A stretch of DNA of 64,000 bases. Source: an uncultured Clostridium sp. (GTDB lineage: Bacteria > Bacillota > Clostridia > Clostridiales > Clostridiaceae). Under the pieces are notes generated by a model. The model saw nothing but the letters and a program-made list of their open reading frames with translations. It made no database searches and had not been told where the DNA came from. This document shows, piece by piece, positions 44,699-52,081 of this stretch. The stretch lies in NCBI RefSeq assembly GCF_937920395.1, contig NZ_CALEVF010000040.1, forward strand, positions 6,377 through 70,376. The letters run 5' to 3'. A program made the translations under genes and the position numbers. The stretch's first letter is position 1. Each line of letters starts with the position of its first letter.

Positions 44699-45715
44699 AT
44701 GAAAAAAATAAAAAAAGAAAAAGGTAAAAAGAGTAAAATAAGACTTGTAATGTTGTTTATTATATTCGAAGGTCTTTTCACAATAATTACAGGCCCATTT
44801 ATGATTTATTATGGACCGTTTAAAAATGTAAGATCTACAGTTGTAGGTTCTGCAATGACTACTTTTTCATTGCAATGGCTAGTGACATCATTTTTATCTG
44901 ATGATAAGATAAAAGAAATTATGAGCCAGCAGAAGGTAGATATTATAGTTCAAGATAATTCACATGGAATAGGAACAGGTGTAAAGGTTAAAAATAAAAA
45001 TGATAAAAGTGTTATAAGATATGAAATAACAGGAAATAAATTCAAAGGATTTCTGTTAGTGATTAATGATCCAACCAGAATAAAGGTAGGGTATAGTAGT
45101 AAGCTTGGTAGGGAGGGAGAACTAACTAGTGTTATTGCAAGAGATAATAACGCCATTGCAGCTATTAATGGTGGCGGGTTTACAGATATGAGCTCAGACT
45201 CACTGTGGACGGGAACTGGTGCAAACCCATCTGGAGTTATAATGTCTAGTGGAAAGATTGTTTATAATGGTACAAATAATGATAATGAAAAAATGGATAC
45301 CGTAGCATTAACTAAATTAGGAAAGTTATTAGTTGGTCCTTATACAATTAAAGAACTGATAAAATACGGGGTAAATGAGGCTGTGTCTTTTGGACCAGCC
45401 ATGATAGTTAATGGGCATAAAACAATAAAGAATGGTAATGGTGGGTGGGGAATTGCACCTAGAACATGTGTAGCACAAAGAAAAGATGGCTCAATACTAT
45501 TTTTAGTTATTGATGGCAGACAGATACGTAGTTTAGGGGCTACTTTAAGAGAGGCCCAAGACGTGTTATATGAACATGGGGCTTATAATGCTACCAATTT
45601 AGATGGAGGTTCATCTTCTACATTATTTTATGATGATGAAGTTATTAATAATCCTTGCGACAGTTTAGGTGAAAGATCAGTACCTTCAATTATATATGTA
45701 GAAAGTAGAAAATAA
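44699..45715 (+). CDS. phosphodiester glycosidase (NAGPA-domain) membrane-anchored protein
   Basis: A 338-residue protein with an N-terminal membrane helix (about 16-38) and an extracellular NAGPA-type domain. Family motifs include IAAINGGGF, GVIMSSGKIVYNG, APRTCVAQRKDGSILFLVIDGR and NLDGGSSSTL. Related enzymes cleave phosphodiester-linked sugars and exopolysaccharide or wall teichoic-type links. AAGGAAGG precedes the ATG. It follows the DedA gene but has its own region and strong terminator. The target is probably a cell-envelope glycopolymer (inference). Confidence 0.88.
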   Translation: MKKIKKEKGKKSKIRLVMLFIIFEGLFTIITGPFMIYYGPFKNVRSTVVGSAMTTFSLQWLVTSFLSDDKIKEIMSQQKVDIIVQDNSHGIGTGVKVKNKNDKSVIRYEITGNKFKGFLLVINDPTRIKVGYSSKLGREGELTSVIARDNNAIAAINGGGFTDMSSDSLWTGTGANPSGVIMSSGKIVYNGTNNDNEKMDTVALTKLGKLLVGPYTIKELIKYGVNEAVSFGPAMIVNGHKTIKNGNGGWGIAPRTCVAQRKDGSILFLVIDGRQIRSLGATLREAQDVLYEHGAYNATNLDGGSSSTLFYDDEVINNPCDSLGERSVPSIIYVESRK

Positions 45716-45758
45716 TGAATGCGTTTTTGTTTGTATATAATGGCTCAAACAATTGCAT

Positions 45759-45804
45759 CGTTACTTATAAGGCAACCTCTGGGGAGGTTGCCTTATAAGT
45801 AACG
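45759..45804. terminator. perfect 21-bp terminator hairpin
   Basis: 45759-45779 pairs perfectly with 45784-45804 around TGGG, between convergent genes. T-runs are short, so function is inferred from position. Confidence 0.7.
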
Positions 45805-45811
45805 ACAACCA

Positions 45812-46090
45812 TTATTTAATACTATCATTTACGTATTCTTCATCAACATCGTAAAAAATATCTTCGTTTATTGTTCTGTATGGGTTATAAATTTCGCTAG
45901 AGGTTATAGTATACCTAGAGTCGTGATTGTCGTTGTACTCATTATTTTGAGAGAGGGGGTAGTCATCACTATAAATACCATTGTACTCATCATTGTAAAA
46001 AGTATTACAACGAGTATTATATCCATTCTCATTCGAAAACATTACAGGTGCTACTGGCACTAAATAGTAAGTGGGATAGTAAATTATCAT
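45812..46090 (-). CDS. small Tyr/Asn/Asp-rich protein
   Basis: I do not recognise this 92-residue protein. It is very rich in Tyr, Asn and Asp after a short hydrophobic start (MIIYYPTYYLVPVAPVMF). It has one Cys and no membrane helix long enough to be certain. The composition resembles spore-coat or spore-surface proteins (inference). ATG 46090 is spaced 7 nt from AGGAGG. It starts 11 bp after the rubrerythrin stop, so it is cotranscribed with it. Confidence 0.65.
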   Translation of the reverse strand: MIIYYPTYYLVPVAPVMFSNENGYNTRCNTFYNDEYNGIYSDDYPLSQNNEYNDNHDSRYTITSSEIYNPYRTINEDIFYDVDEEYVNDSIK

Positions 46091-46101
46091 ATTCACTCCT
46101 C

Positions 46102-46641
46102 CTATTTGTAGTCTTCACAATAGATTTTAAAGTAAGCTTTTGGAAATTTACATAATGGACAAAAGGTAGGTGCTTCTTTTCCAATATGAATGTATCCACA
46201 ATTCATACATTGCCATTTTACATCAGTGTTCCTTTTAAATATCATACCTGCTTGAAGATTATCATATATTTTCATAAACCTAATCTCATGATTTTCTTCT
46301 ACTTCTTGTAATTCTTTATATAAATTTGCAATTTCTGTAAAACTTTCTGCCCGGGCTTCTTTTTCAAATTGCTTATATAAGGTGTTACTTTCATGAGATT
46401 CTCCCTGCGCAGAATCTTTTAAATTATCGGCTGTACTTTTATTCATTTTAAGAAATCTATTAAAAACTTCTCTTGCATGAGCCTTTTCATTATTTGCAGT
46501 AGCTTCAAAAACGGATGCTATATATTCATACCCTTCTTTTTCTGCCTTTTCAGCATAAAATGTATACTTATTTCTTGCTCTTGACTCTCCAGCAAAAGTA
46601 CTAAGAAGATTTCGTTCAGTCTTACTACCATTTAATTGCAT
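46102..46641 (-). CDS. rbr: rubrerythrin
   Basis: Rubrerythrin reduces hydrogen peroxide in anaerobes using a di-iron site and a rubredoxin centre. The 179-residue protein has the ferritin-like helices with iron ligands in FAGESRARNKYTFYAEKAEKEGY, ANNEKAHAREVF and EVEENHEIRF. The C-terminal rubredoxin-like domain has CMNC and CPLC. TGGAGG precedes the ATG. The small Tyr-rich protein follows in the same operon. No PerR box was recognised upstream. Confidence 0.95.
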   Translation of the reverse strand: MQLNGSKTERNLLSTFAGESRARNKYTFYAEKAEKEGYEYIASVFEATANNEKAHAREVFNRFLKMNKSTADNLKDSAQGESHESNTLYKQFEKEARAESFTEIANLYKELQEVEENHEIRFMKIYDNLQAGMIFKRNTDVKWQCMNCGYIHIGKEAPTFCPLCKFPKAYFKIYCEDYK

Positions 46642-47133
46642 TAATATTCCTCCATTAAGTAATTTATCTTCTTTATTATCTTATTCATTATGAGGTTAAA
46701 GGTTACTTTAAAAAAGTAATCTTAAAGAAAGCTATATTAAAGGAAAAATTGTAATTGCATATAGATAATATTTATAAAAGCAAGCAAATGGGAGGTTTAT
46801 GTATAAAAGAAAATATGATTACCGTTTACTAAGTATAATATTAGATGGTTAGTTTTTGACCTCTAGATAAAAAAATGTTATACCTATATTGTTAATTGTT
46901 ATTTTTTTAATAGAATAATTAGTTAATGGTATGCTATATTTAAATTCTTGTGCTTCATCCTTAAATTGTGGTAATATTAATCTTCAGCAAATATTATTCG
47001 CCAAAGGAGTAAAGAATGATTTATTCCTTTGATAAGAGAATATTTATATAAATAAATCAATATTTAGTAAAAAAATATTGGTTTTATGTTAAATTCAAGG
47101 CATTACAATATTTTATAGCGAGTAGGTGAAAGA
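46642..47133. other. intergenic region rbr / lrgA
   Basis: No convincing gene. It holds the rbr promoter region (minus) and the lrgA leader (plus). Positions 47003-47032 form an imperfect hairpin, CAAAGGAGTAAA against TTTATTCCTTTG, about 100 bp before lrgA, possibly a regulator site. A possible 17-codon frame at 46799-46852 has poor ribosome-site spacing. Confidence 0.5.
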
Positions 47134-47487
47134 GTGAGGTATTTAAGACAATTAATGATTGTTTTGATTCCATATATTATTGGTACTGTATTACAACTAA
47201 CATTAAAATTGCCGATTCCAGGATCTGTTATTGGACTTATTTTACTGTTTTTAGCACTACAGATAGGAATTGTTAAAGTGGAAATGATAGAAGAACTTTG
47301 TGAGTTTCTTTTATCAAATATGTCATTTTTCTTTATTCCAGCGGGAGTAGGATTAATGACAGCTTTCGGTGTATTAAAGGGTAAATGGATACCATTTGCG
47401 ATTATAGTTATTTTATCCACATTTGTAGTGTGGATCGTAACAGCATTAGTAGTTAAAATTTTAAGGAAAGGACGAATACATGAATGA
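47134..47487 (+). CDS. lrgA: LrgA/CidA-type holin-like membrane protein
   Basis: 117 residues with four membrane helices. Family signatures are LPIPGSVIGLILLF and NMSFFFIPAGVGLM. LrgA and LrgB act together in murein-hydrolase control, cell death or small-metabolite (pyruvate) uptake. The start is GTG 47134 after TAGGTGAAAGA. The lrgB start overlaps the end of lrgA by 8 bp, so they are translationally coupled. No LytTR-type regulator gene, the usual partner, is adjacent. Confidence 0.9.
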   Translation: MRYLRQLMIVLIPYIIGTVLQLTLKLPIPGSVIGLILLFLALQIGIVKVEMIEELCEFLLSNMSFFFIPAGVGLMTAFGVLKGKWIPFAIIVILSTFVVWIVTALVVKILRKGRIHE

Positions 47488-48181
47488 TTTAATTAGCTCA
47501 CCAGTTTTTGGAGTAATAGTATCACTTGTTGCTTATGAAATAGGAATATATATAAAGAAAAAAGGTAAACTTCCAATTTTTAATCCACTTATGATAGCAA
47601 TTATTATATTAATATTTTTTCTTATGAAATTTCATATTAAATATGAGGATTATAATAATGGGGGTAAAATTATTTCGTTTTTTTTATTTCCTGCAACGGT
47701 TGCATTAGCGTTGCCGATGTATAAAAAATTTACGTTATTTAAACAAAATGCTACTCCAATACTTATAGGTATTTTTAGCGGAGCTATTGTAGGTTTTGTA
47801 AGTGTAGTATTTCTTTCAAAATTATTTGGCTTTACAGATGTACTTATTGTATCTTTAATACCGAAGTCTATAACAACGCCTATAGGAATAGTATTATCGA
47901 AGCAATTAGGTGGGCTTCCATCAATTACGGTTGTAGCGATAATAATTACAGGAATCGTAGGATCAATAAGTGGTCCATTTATGTACAAAATTTTAAGAAT
48001 TAAAGATAAAGTTGCTATGGGAATTGCTATGGGGGCATCATCTCATGCGTTGGGAACAGCAAGAGCGATGGAAATGGGAGAAACTGAGGGAGCGATGAGC
48101 GGTTTAACTATGGCTATTTCAGGAATTGTGATTGTTCTTTTATACCCTCTTTTGTGGAAAATATTCCTTAAAATGTTCTAG
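47480..48181 (+). CDS. lrgB: LrgB-type membrane protein
   Basis: 233 residues with about seven helices and the LrgB signatures ALALPMYKKF, SLIPKSITTPIGI and ASSHALGTARAMEMGETEGAMSGL. It is the obligate partner of LrgA, encoded with an 8-bp overlap. GGAAAGGA lies inside lrgA before the ATG. Confidence 0.93.
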   Translation: MNDLISSPVFGVIVSLVAYEIGIYIKKKGKLPIFNPLMIAIIILIFFLMKFHIKYEDYNNGGKIISFFLFPATVALALPMYKKFTLFKQNATPILIGIFSGAIVGFVSVVFLSKLFGFTDVLIVSLIPKSITTPIGIVLSKQLGGLPSITVVAIIITGIVGSISGPFMYKILRIKDKVAMGIAMGASSHALGTARAMEMGETEGAMSGLTMAISGIVIVLLYPLLWKIFLKMF

Positions 48182-48260
48182 GTTATTTTAAAAAGATGAC
48201 TTGTAGATTTGAAAAAATGACTATAGCTTCGTAGAAGATCACTAAGGAGGCACTATAATT

Positions 48261-48827
48261 ATGAAAAAAGATGAAGAGAAAGGCCCACTAAAAAAATTAT
48301 TTAATTCAATAGATAATTTGTTATCTGATGAGAAAGAACAAAATTTAAGAACTAAATTGGCTAAAGAAATACGTAAATGTATTTTTACAGATGATATACT
48401 TGAGAGACTTAATGAAAATGATTTTTCAGGTATGGTTGAGGAAGAAGAAGAACCAATGGTTCTATTTTCTATGATATTTCCTATTTTCGTTGAGAAAAAT
48501 GATGTTATTTTTAGGTTGTATAAGCATAAAGTTGAAGTTGATTTATCAGATGAAATGAGCGATAGATATATCTATATATTCTCAGATGGAAGACTTACAT
48601 CAGGGTTATTTCAATGTTTTAAACTTTATGATGACGAATATATGTATGGAGTGAAAAAAATAATAGATATGATTCCAAGTTTTAAGAATACTGTAAAAGA
48701 GGCACTTGTAACTTTAAATAATAATGAAGTATTCACTAAAGAGAAAATGGGGACATTTAAAGAAAGAGAAGTAATTGCTAAAGATAATTTTAATAAATTA
48801 TTTGACAGTTTAGATCTTTTTAAGTAA
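48261..48827 (+). CDS. uncharacterised soluble protein
   Basis: I do not recognise this 188-residue protein. It is charged and mostly helical at both ends, with a central beta-rich part (VLFSMIFPIFVEKNDVIFRLYKHKVEVDL) and an acidic run EEEEEP. No signal peptide, membrane helix or Cys/His cluster is visible. AAGGAGG precedes the ATG. It follows lrgB by 79 bp and may be read from the same transcript. A short CTCCTTT hairpin near 48850-48875 follows. Confidence 0.6.
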   Translation: MKKDEEKGPLKKLFNSIDNLLSDEKEQNLRTKLAKEIRKCIFTDDILERLNENDFSGMVEEEEEPMVLFSMIFPIFVEKNDVIFRLYKHKVEVDLSDEMSDRYIYIFSDGRLTSGLFQCFKLYDDEYMYGVKKIIDMIPSFKNTVKEALVTLNNNEVFTKEKMGTFKEREVIAKDNFNKLFDSLDLFK

Positions 48828-48914
48828 ATGAAGTATATTATGATAATAAAGGAGTGGCCTAGGCTTCTCCTTTACTTGTTAGTAAATCTTTTTTTAATGT
48901 AGAGTATCAAATAT

Positions 48915-49406
48915 TTAACACATAACAATAATTTTATAGGGACTCGTTTGTGCTGGTATGCTCATTGTAGTAGCACCGTAGACAACAATAAGATTGCGGT
49001 TTGTTGGACTTTTGGTAAATAATTGACCGTTTTCAAGTACTATTTGTGTCCATGGTGCAATATTTAAATTTAAATTATTATCGCTACTAATAAGATTATT
49101 GTTAAAATAGTCTACTTTCACATTTTGATAAAGGGAATCTGTTGCCATAACGATTGCCGTAAATTGTGGTGGGAAAATGAGGACTGTAGCTGCATTTGCA
49201 TCATAGAATCCAGTTACTATATCTCCGGGTGTTAGCATTACATGGTCTACAAAGTAAGTAGTCGGCTGCACTACGAAATTTACTAAATCTCCATATCCAT
49301 TAGCTACAGACATTAAGTTATAGCAACCTGTGTTTTTTTCACTTTCATCTATCCAAAAATCATTGATCATTGTAATTACTCCACGGAAATGCTGGAAATT
49401 TTTCAT
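48915..49406 (-). CDS. uncharacterised protein, probable surface or spore-associated
   Basis: The 163-residue protein opens KNFQHFRGVITMINDFWIDE and contains VNFVVQPTTYFVDH and GDIVTGFYDANAATVLIFPPQF. I recall similar hypothetical proteins in clostridia but no assigned function. It is predicted mostly beta, without signal peptide or membrane helix. GAGGGA precedes the ATG. It follows the Pro/Gly-rich protein gene by 28 bp on the same strand, so the two form an operon. Confidence 0.65.
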   Translation of the reverse strand: MKNFQHFRGVITMINDFWIDESEKNTGCYNLMSVANGYGDLVNFVVQPTTYFVDHVMLTPGDIVTGFYDANAATVLIFPPQFTAIVMATDSLYQNVKVDYFNNNLISSDNNLNLNIAPWTQIVLENGQLFTKSPTNRNLIVVYGATTMSIPAQTSPYKIIVMC

Positions 49407-49434
49407 ATTAATCCCTCGATTCTTTCATTACTAT

Positions 49435-49869
49435 TTAAAAGCATTGGAAACTGCTGATTTCTCTAAGATCCATTCCAAAATATCTCCAAGTATTTCTATC
49501 CCAGCGAAAACCTGATATAGATCTAGGACCCACGAATGTAAGCCATGCCCAAAATCCTCTGCCTCTTCTTGGCCATATATATACAAATCTACGAAGGCAG
49601 GGTTTTATAGCACCTTGGTCTATTGATAGAGGGGTAGCACCAAATTGTTGTGTCTTAGGTTCGGGTGGCGTAAAGTTTGGTGCTGAAGAAGGTGGTCTTC
49701 CAGGAGACCCTGAAGCTGGACTGCCAGGAGGACCACCTTGAGGTCCTCCTATGAATGGTGGAAAAGGATTCATTTGTCTGTATGGACAAATTAGTGGGAG
49801 ATTTTGAGCTTCTTGTTCATAAGTATTATTTAAATTAAACGATTTGATAGTATCTTCATCGATATACAT
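49435..49869 (-). CDS. Pro/Gly-rich protein with aromatic/Arg-rich C-terminal domain
   Basis: About 144 residues in two parts. A middle stretch (GGPQGGPPGSPASGSPGRPP) is collagen-like in composition, though not strict Gly-X-Y. The last about 55 residues (PCLRRFVYIWPRRGRGFWAWL onward to DLREISSFQCF) are rich in Trp, Phe and Arg with two Cys. I recall this C-terminal pattern in clostridial hypothetical proteins. It may sit on the cell or spore surface (inference). ATG 49869 is 7 nt after AAGGAG; a TTG one codon upstream is possible. Confidence 0.65.
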   Translation of the reverse strand: MYIDEDTIKSFNLNNTYEQEAQNLPLICPYRQMNPFPPFIGGPQGGPPGSPASGSPGRPPSSAPNFTPPEPKTQQFGATPLSIDQGAIKPCLRRFVYIWPRRGRGFWAWLTFVGPRSISGFRWDRNTWRYFGMDLREISSFQCF

Positions 49870-50172
49870 CAATTAACTCCTTAAAGTATTTACAATACAA
49901 TATATGTTTAAAGTGATGGTTTTGTTATTTTAAATTAAAATTTTTATTGGTTTAGTTAAAGTTATATGAAATTTCATTTTGATGGAGGTTTTTTATTTAA
50001 CTATACAGTTTAATATATATGTATATTTTTTAGACAGTATTATGATATTGGTTGTATAAAATTATGGGGGTTAGAGTTATTATTCATATATGGCAAGTTA
50101 ACAACTTGGTATATATAAATTGATTTAATTTTAGTTAAAAGTACATAATTTTAAAAAATGGAGGGTGTTAAA
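49870..50172. other. intergenic region before ohyA
   Basis: AT-rich divergent promoter region. I see no gene, strong hairpin or recognisable operator. Confidence 0.5.
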
Positions 50173-51828
50173 ATGAAATTTAATTTTGATCAAACTATTG
50201 ATGTAGAAAAAACTAATGCTTATATGGTTGGTGCGGGACTTGCATCAATGGCAGCAGCAATATTTTTAATTAGAGATGGACATGTTCCAGGAAAAAATAT
50301 TCACATATATGAAGAATTAAATGTAACAGGTGGCAGCATGGATGGGAATGGTAATGCAAAGGATGGTTATGTAATTCGTGGTGGAAGAATGTTTGATAGG
50401 GAAGCGTATGCTTGTACATTTGGAATAATGGAAAGTATTCCTTCATTAACTGATCCTAAAGTTTCTATATTGGATGAATTTAATGCTTTTAATAAAGAAA
50501 TTCATACTCATGCAAAAGCTAGATTAATAGATAATGATGCTAATATATTAGATGTATCGACTTTGGGATTAGACCGAGCAGATAGAATGGCGTTAATGGA
50601 TATAATGATTAACTCTGAAGATTCTTTAGGAACAAAAACTATTAAAGAGTGTTTCCCAGAAGCATTTTTTAAGACAAATTTCTGGCTTCAGTGGACTACA
50701 CTCTTTGCATTTGAGACTTGGCATAGTGCTGTAGAACTTAAGAGATATCTTCATAGATTTATTCAAGAATTACCACGACTTAAAGATTTATCTGGAATAC
50801 GTCGTACACCATACAATCAATATGACTCAATGTTATTACCTATGACAAAATGGTTAAAATCACAAGGGGTTAATTTTGAATTAAACTGTAGAGTGACTGA
50901 TTTAGAATTTAAACCATCAGATACTGAAACTACAGTTACTGCATTTAAATGTCTTAAAGACGGAAAAACAACTAGAATAGAAGTTGGCGATGGAGATTTT
51001 GCATTTGCAACTATTGGTTCATTAACAGCGGGTACAAGCCTTGGGTCAATGAATAAGCCAGCAATAATTAATGATAAGCATGTAGGGGGAGCATGGGATC
51101 TTTGGGAGAAAATTGCAGACGGTCGTCCTGAGTTTGGTAATCCAAAGGTTTTTGATGATCGAGTTGAAGAATCTATGTGGCAGTCTTTCACGGTAACACT
51201 TAAAGATCCAACAATGTATAATAAAATAATAGAATTCTCAGGTAATCAGCCAGGAACTGGGGCTCATATGACATTTAGAGATTCTGCATGGCTTATGACT
51301 ATAGTTTTGCATAATCAACCACATTTTATTAGCCAACCTGATGAAATACAAATTATTTGGGGTTACTCTTTATTCCCATATGCAAAAGGTGATTTTATAA
51401 AGAAACGAATGGTAGATTGCACTGGTGAGGAAATATTAGCAGAAGTATTATATCATCTAAACTTTAAAGATGATATGAAGAAAATTATTGCAACGTCTAT
51501 TTGTATACCATGTATATTGCCGTTTACAACAGCACAATTTTTAACTAGGGCAAAGGGTGATAGACCTCAAAATATTCCAGAAGGTTCAACAAATTTAGCA
51601 TTGCTTGGACAGTTTTGTGAGATAAAGGATGACGTAGTATTTACAATGGATTATTCAGTAAGAGGAGCACAAATTGCTGTTTATAAATTCCTAAATCTAA
51701 ATAAGAGACTTACTCCTATTTATAAAGGACAACATGATGTACGTGTAATGCTTAATTCTGTACTTGAAATGATGAAAGATGATAATTTAAGTAAGGAATT
51801 ACTTGCAATAAAATCTTTGTTAAAATAA
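50173..51828 (+). CDS. ohyA: oleate hydratase (67 kDa myosin-cross-reactive antigen family)
   Basis: This FAD enzyme adds water to the cis-9 double bond of oleic and linoleic acids to give 10-hydroxy fatty acids, a detoxifying reaction. It has the dinucleotide-binding motif AYMVGAGLASMAAAIFLI, then HIYEELNVTGGSMDG and RGGRMFDREAYACTFG. The C-terminus has ARGDRP-like AKGDRPQNIPEGS. At 551 residues it is near family length. I start at ATG 50173, 7 nt after GGAGGG; the in-frame ATG at 50158 lies before that site. Monocistronic. Confidence 0.95.
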   Translation: MKFNFDQTIDVEKTNAYMVGAGLASMAAAIFLIRDGHVPGKNIHIYEELNVTGGSMDGNGNAKDGYVIRGGRMFDREAYACTFGIMESIPSLTDPKVSILDEFNAFNKEIHTHAKARLIDNDANILDVSTLGLDRADRMALMDIMINSEDSLGTKTIKECFPEAFFKTNFWLQWTTLFAFETWHSAVELKRYLHRFIQELPRLKDLSGIRRTPYNQYDSMLLPMTKWLKSQGVNFELNCRVTDLEFKPSDTETTVTAFKCLKDGKTTRIEVGDGDFAFATIGSLTAGTSLGSMNKPAIINDKHVGGAWDLWEKIADGRPEFGNPKVFDDRVEESMWQSFTVTLKDPTMYNKIIEFSGNQPGTGAHMTFRDSAWLMTIVLHNQPHFISQPDEIQIIWGYSLFPYAKGDFIKKRMVDCTGEEILAEVLYHLNFKDDMKKIIATSICIPCILPFTTAQFLTRAKGDRPQNIPEGSTNLALLGQFCEIKDDVVFTMDYSVRGAQIAVYKFLNLNKRLTPIYKGQHDVRVMLNSVLEMMKDDNLSKELLAIKSLLK

Positions 51829-51844
51829 TTTAAATAATAGAAGG

Positions 51845-51886
51845 AAGTCATAAGCTCTTAATTTAAAAGCTTATGGCTTCTTTTTT
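51845..51886 (+). terminator. ohyA terminator
   Basis: GAAGTCATAAGCT pairs with AGCTTATGGCTTC (one G-U), then TTTTTT. Confidence 0.85.
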
Positions 51887-52081
51887 ATGTAATTAATTCT
51901 ATTAGCTAATTATGGATAAGAATGTAAAATTTATGTTTATTTATTACAATTTTGTAGATTCTATGTTGTATGTATTTATATTTAATGGTAATATTGTATT
52001 TATAAATAATGGTAATGCTAAATATATAAATAAAAAGTAATTGATTCAAAATAATTATGAATATTGAATAGGAGTAATTTC

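Noticed and set aside
46799-46852. Possible 17-codon ORF after GGGAGG in the rbr-lrgA gap
   Set aside because: Only three bases separate GGAGG from ATG, the peptide has no recognisable feature, and AT-rich DNA gives such frames by chance.
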